Shown here: positions 7,314-15,988 of the stretch, one piece after another
How the letters are laid out: the number at the start of each line of letters is the position of its first letter
Position numbering within the stretch: the stretch's first letter is position 1
NCBI GenBank assembly: GCA_018266765.1
Contig: JAFDZU010000081.1
Span: 1-35,501, forward strand
Origin: Bacteroidota bacterium
Lineage (GTDB): Bacteria > Bacteroidota > Ignavibacteria > Kapaibacteriales > UBA961
Length of the DNA stretch: 35,501 nt
Reading direction: 5' to 3'
Position numbers and translations under genes: made by a program
Notes under the pieces: generated by a model
The model's input: only the letters and a program-made list of their open reading frames with translations
What the model was told of the DNA's origin: nothing
Databases searched by the model: none

Positions 7314-7658
7314 TTGGATTCATGGAAACATTACGTGGACTTCAGCAACTCACTTTGGTTATCGGTTGGGCTGGCGCAAGCCATCTGCTTGATAAATGTA
7401 CTCCTCGGATGCTTGATAGCACGACTCACGTTTGATAGAAAATTTGAGAAGTTTATTGGGATTGTCATTGGAAGTATGGCTGTGCGACTTATTCTGTCAG
7501 CAATTGTCGTTTGGTTTTGTATTTCAGTTGTTAAAGTACATAATGTCGGGTTCTCAATTTCATTTTGCATAGGATCATTTGTATTTTTATTTGTGGAAAT
7601 CTTGTATTTCCATTCAATTGCAGATTCTCTCGACACAAAAAAACAAAAAAGAAAATAA
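7314..7658 (+). CDS. Small membrane protein between atpI and atpB (AtpI-like)
   Basis: A 114-residue product with about four hydrophobic segments (SVGLAQAICLINVLLGCLIA; IGIVIGSMAVRLILSAIVV; GFSISFCIGSFVFLFVEILY) and a basic tail KKQKRK. Bacteroidota atp operons often carry such a poorly conserved protein here, in the place of a second AtpI/UncI. The start is weak: TTG 7314 without a ribosome binding site, or GTG 7335. A different frame opens at ATG 7321 and stays open for only 37 codons. I keep the long frame because its hydrophobic pattern is coherent. A role in F0 assembly is inferred from position only. Confidence 0.65.
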   Translation: MDSWKHYVDFSNSLWLSVGLAQAICLINVLLGCLIARLTFDRKFEKFIGIVIGSMAVRLILSAIVVWFCISVVKVHNVGFSISFCIGSFVFLFVEILYFHSIADSLDTKKQKRK

Positions 7659-7728
7659 GATTTACGTCTAATTCAAGAATTTCATAACGTTCCTTTTTAG
7701 CTTGCCTATTATTTGATTGATATATACA

Positions 7729-8760
7729 ATGAATCAAGACAGTACAGCACAACAACATTCCGAACATATCCATACTGCCGCGACCGATACCGCAGGGCAT
7801 CATAGTACAGCGGGCGAGCAATCCGGCGCAATTCCACCAGCACAAGTATTTACGCATCTTCTCGGCGAACTTGGCGACCATCACGGATTTTATATTTTCT
7901 CTCATAAGGTTACAGATTTACCCTATATCTTTTATGATAAGGATAACGGACTGAGCGTTTACACATCTCCCGAAAAACTTGAAACAGCAGGAAAATATAC
8001 TTTGCATCATGGACATCCAAAACGTGTAAGTGATGAAAAAAGCCCTTTGTTAGATTTATCAGTCACAAATTTCGTGGCTTTTCAATGGCTTGGCTTTGTT
8101 ATTATGCTTGTGATGTTTGGAATAGCAGGTCGTCGTGCAAGGAAAAACCCGACATCGGCTCCCCGCGGAATCCAGAATTTACTCGAAATACTCGTGGTAT
8201 TTATCCGCGAAGAAGTTGTACGTCCCAATTTACCTACCAATAAACTTGTTGATAAGCTGACACCGTATTTTCTTTCTCTTTTCTTCTTTATTCTTGTATT
8301 GAATTTGCTTGGTCTTGTCCCGGGTGGTCACTCAGCAACTTCGGCTATCGGTACGACAGCGGCACTTGCTATCACTGCTTTTTTAGTAGTCAATTATACA
8401 GCACTTAAAGAGGCGGGCATTAAAGCATGGTTGCATCATTTACTTGGTGGTGCGCCAATTTTCCTCGCTCCAATCATGGTTCCGATTGAGATTATCGGTT
8501 TGTTTACCAAGCCGTTTGCTCTTACCATTCGTTTGTTTGCAAATATGTCGGCCGGGCACATCGTTCTGCTTTCGCTCGTTGGTTTGATTTTCTTTTTTCA
8601 AACACTTGCGGTTGCACCGGTTTCAATAGGATTTTCGGTATTTATATATTTTCTCGAAACATTGGTTGTATTTTTACAAGCGTATATATTTACAATACTT
8701 GCGGCTGTATTTGTCGGTCTTGCAATCGGCGATCATGCTCACGAGGAACACGCTCATTAA
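7729..8760 (+). CDS. atpB: F0F1 ATP synthase subunit a
   Basis: Subunit a forms the proton half-channels beside the c-ring in the membrane. The C-terminal part carries the family core IRLFANMSAGH with the essential Arg (R268 from this start) and several helices (LSLFFFILVLNLLGLVPGG; FFQTLAVAPVSIGFSVFIYF). The first 100 or so residues are a His-rich, Bacteroidota-style extension (HSEHIH, GHHS, GDHHGFY, LHHGH), and the C-terminus is again His-rich (GDHAHEEHAH). An in-frame TTG exists at 7717, but ATG 7729 is the better start; there is no clear Shine-Dalgarno. Many Bacteroidota AtpB proteins begin with a signal peptide; none is seen here. Confidence 0.95.
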   Translation: MNQDSTAQQHSEHIHTAATDTAGHHSTAGEQSGAIPPAQVFTHLLGELGDHHGFYIFSHKVTDLPYIFYDKDNGLSVYTSPEKLETAGKYTLHHGHPKRVSDEKSPLLDLSVTNFVAFQWLGFVIMLVMFGIAGRRARKNPTSAPRGIQNLLEILVVFIREEVVRPNLPTNKLVDKLTPYFLSLFFFILVLNLLGLVPGGHSATSAIGTTAALAITAFLVVNYTALKEAGIKAWLHHLLGGAPIFLAPIMVPIEIIGLFTKPFALTIRLFANMSAGHIVLLSLVGLIFFFQTLAVAPVSIGFSVFIYFLETLVVFLQAYIFTILAAVFVGLAIGDHAHEEHAH

Positions 8761-8824
8761 TTTGTGTATAAGATTATCAATTATTGTTTTTATTTTTAAT
8801 TCACATTCATAAAAGGATAGAAAA

Positions 8825-9055
8825 ATGGAATCTGTAGGTTTAGCTTGGTTAGCCGCCGGTCTTGGCGTAGGTATTACAGTGTTTGGTGTTGGTACAGGAA
8901 TTGGTCCTCTCGTAGCAGCTGCTCTTGAAGCAGGTGCACGTCAACCCGAATCAGCAAAAGATGCTCGTACAACTATGATTATCGGTGCCGCACTTATCGA
9001 AGGTGTTGCACTATTTGCTATGGTTATTTGTATTCTTCTTGCAGTTAAAAGCTAA
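8825..9055 (+). CDS. atpE: F0F1 ATP synthase subunit c
   Basis: A 76-residue two-helix hairpin that forms the rotor ring. Helix 1 is Gly-rich (GLGVGITVFGVGTGIGPL), the polar loop is ARQPES, and helix 2 carries the ion-binding carboxylate E59 (ALIEGVALFAM). Sodium-type rings usually have a Gln in helix 1 and Ser/Thr after the Glu; here the residues are G/P and G, so proton coupling is likely (inference). The start is well supported by AAAGGAT. A hairpin terminator follows directly, which probably makes this the most strongly expressed cistron, as the c-ring stoichiometry requires. Confidence 0.96.
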   Translation: MESVGLAWLAAGLGVGITVFGVGTGIGPLVAAALEAGARQPESAKDARTTMIIGAALIEGVALFAMVICILLAVKS

Positions 9056-9068
9056 TATTCGTAAAAAC

Positions 9069-9112
9069 CGTGCTTCTGCTCATTAAACAAGAGTAGAAGC
9101 ACGCTGTTTTAT
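9069..9112 (+). terminator. Intra-operon hairpin terminator between atpE and atpF
   Basis: Stem CGTGCTTCTGCTC (9069-9081) pairs with GAGTAGAAGCACG (9091-9103), 13 bp with one G-T pair, loop of 9 nt, followed by CTGTTTTATTT. It has the form of a rho-independent terminator but lies inside the atp operon. It could lower expression of atpF and later genes relative to atpE, or protect the upstream mRNA 3' end. Confidence 0.72.
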
Positions 9113-9206
9113 TTATTAATAAAAAGATACGAAGCCGGAATTCTGCAATCTAGTGCACAGTTTCATCTTTATATCTTTAATGGTTGAATTTTTACAATAC
9201 CGAACT

Positions 9207-9701
9207 ATGGAAAATCTACTTAATGTTTCGCCGGGATTAATTCTTTGGACTCTTCTCAATTTTTCAATATTCCTGTTTATTATTGGAAAATATGGATTTA
9301 AGCCGATACTTGCATCGCTGAAAGCCAGACAAGACGGTATATCGAATGCCATTGCCGAAGCTGACCGCATTAATGCCGAGGCACGAGCATTACTAAAAGA
9401 AAATCAGGCAAATATTATATCTGCTCAGCAGGAAATGATGAACCTCGTAAAAGAAGGAAAGCATCAAGCCGACGCATTAATTCAAGCGGCACACGAAGAA
9501 GCTGACCGCGTGAAGCATGCTAAAATAACTGAAGCACAACGCGAAATTGAGCGTGAAAAAGAAGCCGCATTGCAGTCATTACGTGCCGAAACTGCCTCGC
9601 TTGTGGTACAAGCAACTGCTAAAATATTAGGCAGTACAATGAATGCTGAAAGTCATCGCACATTAATCGAATCGTATATTGACGAAGTATCCAAAAACTA
9701 A
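9207..9701 (+). CDS. atpF: F0F1 ATP synthase subunit b
   Basis: Peripheral stalk subunit: one N-terminal membrane helix (LILWTLLNFSIFLFIIGKYG) and then a long charged helix of about 130 residues (e.g. AIAEADRINAEARALLKENQ) that dimerises and binds delta. From ATG 9207 the protein (MENLLNVSPG) is 164 residues, the usual size. The frame also has GTG 9153 and ATG 9180, but these would add a non-conserved leader. No start has a good Shine-Dalgarno. It sits between the terminator after atpE and atpH. Confidence 0.92.
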   Translation: MENLLNVSPGLILWTLLNFSIFLFIIGKYGFKPILASLKARQDGISNAIAEADRINAEARALLKENQANIISAQQEMMNLVKEGKHQADALIQAAHEEADRVKHAKITEAQREIEREKEAALQSLRAETASLVVQATAKILGSTMNAESHRTLIESYIDEVSKN

Positions 9702-9728
9702 TATTTCCATTTTGGCGAACTATTTACC

Positions 9729-10307
9729 ATGATTAACACTCGTATAGTAAAACGATATGCCTTGGCACTCTTTGGTGCATTAAAAGCTGAACAAATTGAA
9801 TCGGTGTATCAAGATTTACTTGCCGTTCAAACTACTATTCGTCAGTCTAAAGATTTGCGTACTTTCCTCAGCAGTCCGGTAGTTCCTCACAATAAAAAGC
9901 AAGAGATATTCAAAGAAATATATGGCGCAACGATTAGCCAAACTTCGCTTGATTTTCTTATTCTTATTGCAGAAAAACGCCGTGAAAGCATGATGAGTGA
10001 AATTATAGATTCATTTGTAGTATTATATAATAAAAAAATGAATTTACTTCCGGTTGACTTTACAACCGCAGTTCAGTTAGATGCTGATTTACAGCAAAAA
10101 CTGACAAAAAAAATCGCTGAGATTAGCCATAAAACGATAATTGCCAACTTTAAAATTAATCCTAAGCTTCGCGGTGGTGCGATTGTTAAAATTGATGATT
10201 TGGTCTATGACGGAAGTCTGCAACATCATCTCGAAATGCTGTACAAACAGCTTTCAGGTGTGGATATGCCGTTCGCTTTACAAAAAACAATGGCATCAGT
10301 TAATTGA
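9729..10307 (+). CDS. atpH: F0F1 ATP synthase subunit delta
   Basis: The 192-residue OSCP/delta subunit links the b stalk to the top of F1. The N-terminal helical bundle begins RIVKRYALALFGAL, and the characteristic SSPVVPHNKKQEIFKEIY segment follows near residue 48. The C-terminal part has the conserved NPKLRGGAIVKIDDLVYDGS. It lies 27 bp after atpF and 67 bp before atpA, on the same strand. Confidence 0.94.
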   Translation: MINTRIVKRYALALFGALKAEQIESVYQDLLAVQTTIRQSKDLRTFLSSPVVPHNKKQEIFKEIYGATISQTSLDFLILIAEKRRESMMSEIIDSFVVLYNKKMNLLPVDFTTAVQLDADLQQKLTKKIAEISHKTIIANFKINPKLRGGAIVKIDDLVYDGSLQHHLEMLYKQLSGVDMPFALQKTMASVN

Positions 10308-10374
10308 AAATATTAAAGTTAGATAAAAAACGAAAAAGTAAAACGTATAAAAATTATTAAACAAAGGTAAGAAT

Positions 10375-11925
10375 ATGGCTGAAGTTCATCCAGAAGAGAT
10401 TTCCGCAATTTTGCGTCGCCAACTTTCCGGTTATGAAAACGAAGTTGATGTATATGAAGTGGGTACAGTGCTACAAGTAGGCGACGGTGTGGCGCGTATT
10501 TATGGCTTAACTAAAGTTATGGTTTCGGAACTTGTCGAGTTCCCAAATGGCGTTATGGGAATGGTTCTTAATCTTGAAGAAGACAACGTGGGTGTTGTAC
10601 TTTTTGGAGATGATCGTTTGGTAAAAGAAGGAGATACAGTTCGTCGTACAGGTACAATTGCTTCGGTTCCGGTTGGTGAAGAATTACTTGGACGAGTAGT
10701 GAATCCACTCGGAATGCCAATTGACGGAAAAGGGCCAATTCATACGACAAAAACATTGCCAATTGAGCGTAAAGCATTAGGTGTTATTGACCGTCAGCCG
10801 GTTACTCAACCGCTCCAAACCGGTATCAAAGCTATTGATGCACTTATTCCAATTGGCCGTGGACAGCGTGAGTTGATTATCGGTGACCGTCAAACAGGTA
10901 AAACAGTTGTGGCAATTGACGCTATTATCAGCCAAAAATACACACATACCGAGGAAGCTAAAAAACTTGGAATTGAACCTGTGTTTTGCGTCTATGTAGC
11001 TATCGGACAAAAAGGTTCGACTGTTGCCAATGTTCTTGCTACTCTCGAAGAACAAGGTGCAATGGATTATACAATTATCGTAACAGCAAATGCTTCAGAC
11101 CCTGCACCGCTTCAGTTCGTCGCACCATATTGCGGTTGTTCGATGGGTGAATATTTCAGAGATTCAGGCCGACATGCTTTGGTGATTTATGATGATTTAT
11201 CCAAACAAGCTGCCGCCTATCGTCAAGTATCACTTTTGCTTCGCCGTCCGCCGGGACGTGAGGCATATCCGGGCGATATTTTCTATCTTCACAGTCGTTT
11301 GCTCGAACGTGCATCTAAACTTTCCGATGCCCTTGGGGCTGGTTCGCTTACTGCATTGCCTGTAATTGAAACACAAGCTGGAGACGTTTCGGCGTATATT
11401 CCGACAAACGTAATTTCGATAACGGATGGTCAGATTTACCTCGAACCAAATCTCTTTAATGCCGGTATCCGTCCTGCATTGAACGTGGGAATCTCTGTAT
11501 CACGGGTGGGTGGTAACGCTCAAATTAAACCGATGAAAAAAGTTGCAGGTCCTCTTAAATTAGAACTAGCGATGTTTCGTGAATTAGAAGCATTTGCAAA
11601 ATTCGGCTCTGATCTTGACAAATCAACTCAACAACAACTTACTCGTGGTGCTCGACTTACTGAAATTCTTAAACAACCGCAATATAGTCCTATTCCGGTT
11701 GAGCGTCAGGTTGCATTAGTATTTGCTGCAACAAACGGTTATCTTGATGATATCGCTTTAGACCATCTCAAACGCTATGAGAGTGAGTTTATGGACTTTA
11801 TGGAAACTGCACATAAAGATGCTCTGAACGCGATTATTGAAATTAAAGACTTAAATGATGAAGTAAAAGGTATGTTGCATTCAGCAATCAAACAATTTAC
11901 CGAGCGTTTCAAAGCGACGATTTAA
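10375..11925 (+). CDS. atpA: F0F1 ATP synthase subunit alpha
   Basis: The 516-residue alpha subunit forms the non-catalytic sites of the F1 hexamer. The N-terminal barrel includes [11 protein letters not shown], the P-loop is GDRQTGKT at residues 170-177, and the arginine-finger segment is [10 protein letters not shown]. Further family marks are [20 protein letters not shown] and the C-terminal helical domain ending [11 protein letters not shown]. Length and start are standard, with AAAGGTAAG before the ATG. The next gene is not atpG but hldD. Confidence 0.98.
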   Translation: MAEVHPEEISAILRRQLSGYENEVDVYEVGTVLQVGDGVARIYGLTKVMVSELVEFPNGVMGMVLNLEEDNVGVVLFGDDRLVKEGDTVRRTGTIASVPVGEELLGRVVNPLGMPIDGKGPIHTTKTLPIERKALGVIDRQPVTQPLQTGIKAIDALIPIGRGQRELIIGDRQTGKTVVAIDAIISQKYTHTEEAKKLGIEPVFCVYVAIGQKGSTVANVLATLEEQGAMDYTIIVTANASDPAPLQFVAPYCGCSMGEYFRDSGRHALVIYDDLSKQAAAYRQVSLLLRRPPGREAYPGDIFYLHSRLLERASKLSDALGAGSLTALPVIETQAGDVSAYIPTNVISITDGQIYLEPNLFNAGIRPALNVGISVSRVGGNAQIKPMKKVAGPLKLELAMFRELEAFAKFGSDLDKSTQQQLTRGARLTEILKQPQYSPIPVERQVALVFAATNGYLDDIALDHLKRYESEFMDFMETAHKDALNAIIEIKDLNDEVKGMLHSAIKQFTERFKATI

Positions 11926-11984
11926 TACAAATGACTCACATAGAACGAGTTATGTATTTGCCACATATTTAGCGGAATTGTCAA

Positions 11985-12950
11985 ATGGTGGTAATAACAG
12001 GTGGTGCCGGCTTTATTGGAAGCGGATTTTTACGGAAATGTAATGATGAAGGTGTTTTTGATATTCTCATTGTTGATTATTTACGTGATGAGAATAAATG
12101 GAAAAACCTTGTCGGGAAACAATTTACCGATATAGTTCACCCTGATACATTTCGTGAAAAACTTCTTTCAGGTAGTTACGGGCAAAATATAGAAGCAATT
12201 ATTCATCTTGGTGCTTGTTCGGCTACAACTGAGCGGAATGCAGATTATCTGCTCGATAATAATTACAGGTATAGTGTTGATTTAGCAACCTTTGCTCACA
12301 AGAATACTGTTCGATTTATCTACGCAAGTAGTGCCGCTACCTATGGATTGGGAGAGCAAGGATATTCAGATTCTTTGTGCAGGACGCTTCGTCCTTTGAA
12401 TATGTATGGTTATTCTAAGCTTTTATTTGATACATGGGTTTTGAATAATAATTTGCAAAATGAATTCATTGGCATTCGATATTTTAATGTATTCGGCCCA
12501 AATGAATATCACAAAAATGCAATGGCGAGTATGGTAGTTAAAGCATTCCGACAGATTCAGGAAACCGGACAAATTCGGCTTTTTAAATCAAATACTCCTG
12601 AGTTTGCCGACGGTTGTCAAATGCGTGACTTTATCTATGTAAAAGACGTGTGTAATGTTATGTGGCAAATGCTTGGAAATAGTCAAATATCAGGGATTCT
12701 CAATCTTGGTACTGGCAAATCCAGAACATGGAACGACTTAGCTGAATCAGTCTTTAAAGCAATGAACCGTGAGCCGATAATTGAATATATTGAAATGCCC
12801 AATTCAATTCGCTCACAATATCAAAATTTTACTGAGGCAGACCTCACAAATCTCCAAGATTCAGGAATTACATATACATTCCAAACTCTGGAAGAAAGTA
12901 TTGAAGATTATGTGGTTTCATATCTTATGCAAGGTGAATTATACTGGTAA
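11985..12950 (+). CDS. hldD: ADP-L-glycero-D-manno-heptose 6-epimerase
   Basis: Short-chain-dehydrogenase-like epimerase (321 residues) that converts ADP-D-glycero- to ADP-L-glycero-D-manno-heptose for the LPS inner core. Seen: the Rossmann GGAGFIGS (residues 6-13), IHLGACSATTERNADYLLDN, ASSAATYG, the catalytic YGYSK (Y141, K145), RYFNVFGPNEYHKNAMAS and MRDFIYVKDV. The combination of ACSxTT, FGPNExHKxxMAS and the tail FTEADLTNLQDSG is specific for HldD, not for GalE or other epimerases. It lies between atpA and atpG with gaps of 59 and 58 bp, on the same strand, so it must share the atp transcript unless it has its own promoter. Confidence 0.93.
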   Translation: MVVITGGAGFIGSGFLRKCNDEGVFDILIVDYLRDENKWKNLVGKQFTDIVHPDTFREKLLSGSYGQNIEAIIHLGACSATTERNADYLLDNNYRYSVDLATFAHKNTVRFIYASSAATYGLGEQGYSDSLCRTLRPLNMYGYSKLLFDTWVLNNNLQNEFIGIRYFNVFGPNEYHKNAMASMVVKAFRQIQETGQIRLFKSNTPEFADGCQMRDFIYVKDVCNVMWQMLGNSQISGILNLGTGKSRTWNDLAESVFKAMNREPIIEYIEMPNSIRSQYQNFTEADLTNLQDSGITYTFQTLEESIEDYVVSYLMQGELYW

Positions 12951-13008
12951 TCTTCAATCTGTTGAATCTTTTAACTTTAGCAAATAACACGATAGTTTAG
13001 AGAATATT

Positions 13009-13908
13009 ATGGCAACATTACGCGACATACGCCAACGCATCAGTGCGGTAAAAAATACGGCAAAAATTACTTCTGCAATGAAAATGGTGGCGGCGGCAAA
13101 ACTCCGTCGCGCTCAAGAAGCGATTATGGCGGCTCGTCCTTATACGCTCAAACTTTCAGAAATCCTTACGAATCTGGCTTCTGCTTCCGATGAAGATTTC
13201 TTTCATCCACTTCTCCGTAAACCAAAAACGGTTAAGTCAATTGCAGTTGTTGTGGTTTCATCCGACAGAGGATTATGCGGCAGTTTTAATGCAAATCTTC
13301 TCAAAGCTGCCAATAATCATATTGAAAAAACACTTCCTGCACAATTTCCCGGTGTGAAGATTTCTGTTCTACCGATTGGTAAACGTGCTGTGTCATTTTT
13401 TGGTAAGCGCAGTATCCCGATTATCCAAGAATATCCTGATATTTTTGCTAAATTAGATTTCAGTACAGCATTTGACATTGCTTCAATTATTACCGATGGT
13501 TTTATCAACGAGAAATTTGATAAAGTCGAGATATTTGGGAATGAATTTAGATCAATTATTAAGCAAGAAGTTAAATATCATTCATTGCTTCCGTTAGATA
13601 GTAGTAAATCCGAACAAACCACGAAGCATCAAGACGGCGAAATGAATAATGATTATATTTTCGAGCCGTCACGTGGCGAGATCATGAACGAACTTTTGCC
13701 TAAATTTCTTAATCTTCAAGTATGGACAGCACTTCTCGAATCGAATGCTGCTGAGCAAGCCGCACGTATGATGGCAATGGATAATGCAACTACAAATGCC
13801 CGCGACCTCATTCGTGCTCTGCAATTACAATACAATAAAGCACGCCAAGCATCTATTACAAAAGAAATGCTTGAAATTGTGGGCGGAGCTGAAGCTCTTA
13901 GAAAATAA
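13009..13908 (+). CDS. atpG: F0F1 ATP synthase subunit gamma
   Basis: The 299-residue central rotor shaft of F1. The N-terminal coiled-coil helix is classic (MATLRDIRQRISAVKNTAKI, then TSAMKMVAAAKLRRAQ). The Rossmann-like middle has VVSSDRGLCGSFNANL, and the C-terminal helix has MMAMDNATTNARDLI and ITKEMLEIVGGAEAL. A short insert near residues 200-215 (KSEQTTKHQDGEMNND) is typical of variable loops. A strong terminator follows, so atpD (beta) and atpC (epsilon) must lie elsewhere. Confidence 0.97.
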   Translation: MATLRDIRQRISAVKNTAKITSAMKMVAAAKLRRAQEAIMAARPYTLKLSEILTNLASASDEDFFHPLLRKPKTVKSIAVVVVSSDRGLCGSFNANLLKAANNHIEKTLPAQFPGVKISVLPIGKRAVSFFGKRSIPIIQEYPDIFAKLDFSTAFDIASIITDGFINEKFDKVEIFGNEFRSIIKQEVKYHSLLPLDSSKSEQTTKHQDGEMNNDYIFEPSRGEIMNELLPKFLNLQVWTALLESNAAEQAARMMAMDNATTNARDLIRALQLQYNKARQASITKEMLEIVGGAEALRK

Positions 13909-13936
13909 GAGGTTATAAATTATAATATTTCAATTG

Positions 13937-13973
13937 AAAAGGCGTAGAATATTCTACGCCTTTTGCTTTTTTA
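13937..13973 (+). terminator. Rho-independent terminator after atpG
   Basis: A 28-bp perfect palindrome centred on ATAT (AAAAGGCGTAGA and its complement TCTACGCCTTTT), then GCTTTTTT. It ends the atp transcription unit about 30 bp after the atpG stop. Confidence 0.88.
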
Positions 13974-14110
13974 GAAAGAAAATAATACACCATATTCTCA
14001 TACTTATTGCCCGAATCTCAAACAATAGTAAAAAATAAATGAAACTTTTATTTTTATTGTTGCGTACTTGTGTATGAATTTCACATTTATTAACATTTTT
14101 GGAGAAAACT

Positions 14111-14590
14111 ATGCAACGTGCCTATCGCCTCAGAAAAGGCAAAGTCATTGGTGGGGTTTGCGCAGGAATCGCTGAATACTTTGACATAGACCCCGTCCTC
14201 CTTCGTATTGGATTTGCAGTTTCATTCTTTATGTACGGAACAGGATTTTTACTATATATTATATTATTAATCGCCCTGCCATATAAAGATGAAATCAGTG
14301 AATACTCCACAGACATTGACGATACGGAAAATGTAAAATCATCGTTTGATAATGATTATAAGTCAAATGGCTCAAACCGCAAAGCTAAACGTAATCTTGT
14401 TGGTGGTGTGATTTTGATTCTTATGGGATGTATTTTCCTAGCTCATAATTACATTCCTGAGATAGATTTTTCAGATCTTTGGCCATTATTGCTTGTTGCT
14501 ATCGGTGCAACAACTATCTATAATTCTATGCATCGCTCGAATAAACAAACTCATTCCTCAACTATAAACAAATCAGAAGAACAGCTATGA
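14111..14590 (+). CDS. PspC-domain membrane protein
   Basis: A 159-residue product. The N-terminal 60 residues form a PspC domain (YRLRKGKVIGGVCAGIAEYF, DPVLLRIGF), followed by a membrane helix (FLLYIILLIALPY). A second, LiaI/DUF5668-like pair of hydrophobic segments lies at about 100-145 (LVGGVILILMGCIFLAHNYI; LWPLLLVAIGATTIYN). PspC proteins act in envelope-stress responses. TTG 14099 is in frame, but GGAG at 14101-14104 lies 6 nt before ATG 14111, which decides the start. The stop overlaps the next start as ATGA, so the two genes are translationally coupled. Confidence 0.85.
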   Translation: MQRAYRLRKGKVIGGVCAGIAEYFDIDPVLLRIGFAVSFFMYGTGFLLYIILLIALPYKDEISEYSTDIDDTENVKSSFDNDYKSNGSNRKAKRNLVGGVILILMGCIFLAHNYIPEIDFSDLWPLLLVAIGATTIYNSMHRSNKQTHSSTINKSEEQL

Positions 14591-15516
14591 AAACAAAAAG
14601 TATATTTTGGGGAGCTTTTCTTTTAAGCTCAGGTATTATCTTACTGTTAGGTAATTATGGTTTGGTGAATGTGTATTGGGAAAGCGTATGGAAACTTTGG
14701 CCGATTGCTCTGATTCTCCTTGGAGCAAGAGCATTTGTTCAAGACCAAACATTGCGGGGCGTAATGTCGGCTTTAGGAGGTGTTTTGCTCGGAGTTTCGT
14801 TGTTTTCCGGAATATTTACGGGGGTCAATGCCGTAAAAGAATCCTGTGATTTAGATTGGTCGAAACCATCCGGCAAGCACGTAACTCAACAAATTAGTGA
14901 GCCGTATGACAGCACCGCTCGTATTTTTAATTTCACACTTGACGGAGGTGTGGGGAATTTTTCAATAGGCGATACTTCGACGCAATTGTACGACGGGCTG
15001 ATAGAATCAAACTTTGGGGAATACTCGCATACCACTGAAAGCAACGACTCGACATGCTCTGTAACAGTCTCTATGCAAGATAACAACAATCATTTTCGTT
15101 GGTTCGGACATAATAAACTTAGAAATAGAGCTGATATACACCTGAACACGACACCACTCTGGAATATTGATGCAAATCTTGGTGCAGCAGCAGTACAGTT
15201 CGACCTTTCTAAATATAAAGTTGGAACACTTTCAATGGAAGTTGGAGCGGCTTCGGTCAAGGTGAAGTTCGGTGATAAAGCAGACAGTACTCATCTAAAG
15301 TTTGATGGCGGAGCTACTAAAATTGAACTCAGTATCCCCACCAACTCGGGTTGTAAATTAGAGATAGATGAAGATGCACTGAATGGTACAGATTTAGTAG
15401 GATTTGAAAAAGTTGGTGAGAATACCTATCAAACCCCAAATTATGCTTCGGCTACAAAGAAAATAACGATGGATTTTGATATTGGGGTATCAAAACTAAA
15501 AGTTATTCGATATTAA
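14587..15516 (+). CDS. LiaF-like membrane protein with toastrack-type beta domain
   Basis: A 309-residue product. Three N-terminal hydrophobic segments (FWGAFLLSSGIILLLGNYG; LWPIALILLGARAF; VMSALGGVLLGVSLFSGIF) resemble the LiaI/LiaF-TM region. The remainder is a repetitive beta-rich domain (GGVGNFSIGD, ANLGAAAVQFDLS, EVGAASVKVKFGD, DGGATKIELSIP, DIGVSKLKVI) like DUF2154/DUF4097 toastrack domains found with PspC proteins. The start overlaps the PspC gene stop by 4 nt. Together the pair is likely an envelope-stress sensor or modulator; the ligand is unknown. Confidence 0.8.
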   Translation: MKTKSIFWGAFLLSSGIILLLGNYGLVNVYWESVWKLWPIALILLGARAFVQDQTLRGVMSALGGVLLGVSLFSGIFTGVNAVKESCDLDWSKPSGKHVTQQISEPYDSTARIFNFTLDGGVGNFSIGDTSTQLYDGLIESNFGEYSHTTESNDSTCSVTVSMQDNNNHFRWFGHNKLRNRADIHLNTTPLWNIDANLGAAAVQFDLSKYKVGTLSMEVGAASVKVKFGDKADSTHLKFDGGATKIELSIPTNSGCKLEIDEDALNGTDLVGFEKVGENTYQTPNYASATKKITMDFDIGVSKLKVIRY

Positions 15517-15544
15517 AAGTATAAGAGTAAAGAAAATATAAAGG

Positions 15545-15579
15545 GGCAAGTAATTAATCTGTTACTTGCCTCTTTTTTT
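15545..15579 (+). terminator. Terminator after the PspC/LiaF pair
   Basis: Stem GGCAAGTAA with TTACTTGCC, loop of 8 nt, followed by TCTTTTTTT. It lies between convergent genes, just before the minus-strand VanZ-like gene ends. Confidence 0.85.
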
Positions 15580-15598
15580 CTTGTTGTAATATCTTTAT

Positions 15599-15988
15599 TT
15601 ATCTATTGGATGAATTAAATGAGTGAAAATTTTTAGTAATTAAAATAACTCCGAGTGCAAGCATTAGTCCGATAGTATCAGCAAACCAATCCAAGAATTC
15701 ACACGAACGTCCGGGCACAAAATACTGGTGAAATTCATCAGACGCACCAAAAAAACAACCGATAAGAAAGTAAATGATAATGTAGATTTTACGAGATGCT
15801 ATGCCAAGTGATTTTGCTAAAAACAACTGCAAGACAATTCCATACACAAAAAAAGCTCCGGCATGAATTACTTTATCCTGCCACGAGAACCCAAAGTCAG
15901 GAATATTCGGACTCGATAAACTTGACAAGTAAATTATGAGTAATGAATAGAGAGCAAGAGGAAGCGAAAAAAGAATTTTACGTATCAT
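15599..15988 (-). CDS. VanZ-like family membrane protein
   Basis: A 129-residue protein with four predicted helices. The VanZ-family signature is present: DKVIHAGAFFVYG near residue 38 and DEFHQYFVPGRSCEFLDWFA followed by DTIG in the C-terminal half. VanZ itself gives low-level teicoplanin resistance, but most members are of unknown function. On the minus strand its ATG follows the TAA of the NAD(P)HX repair gene with no gap (TAAATG), so its translation probably depends on reinitiation. Confidence 0.82.
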   Translation of the reverse strand: MIRKILFSLPLALYSLLIIYLSSLSSPNIPDFGFSWQDKVIHAGAFFVYGIVLQLFLAKSLGIASRKIYIIIYFLIGCFFGASDEFHQYFVPGRSCEFLDWFADTIGLMLALGVILITKNFHSFNSSNR

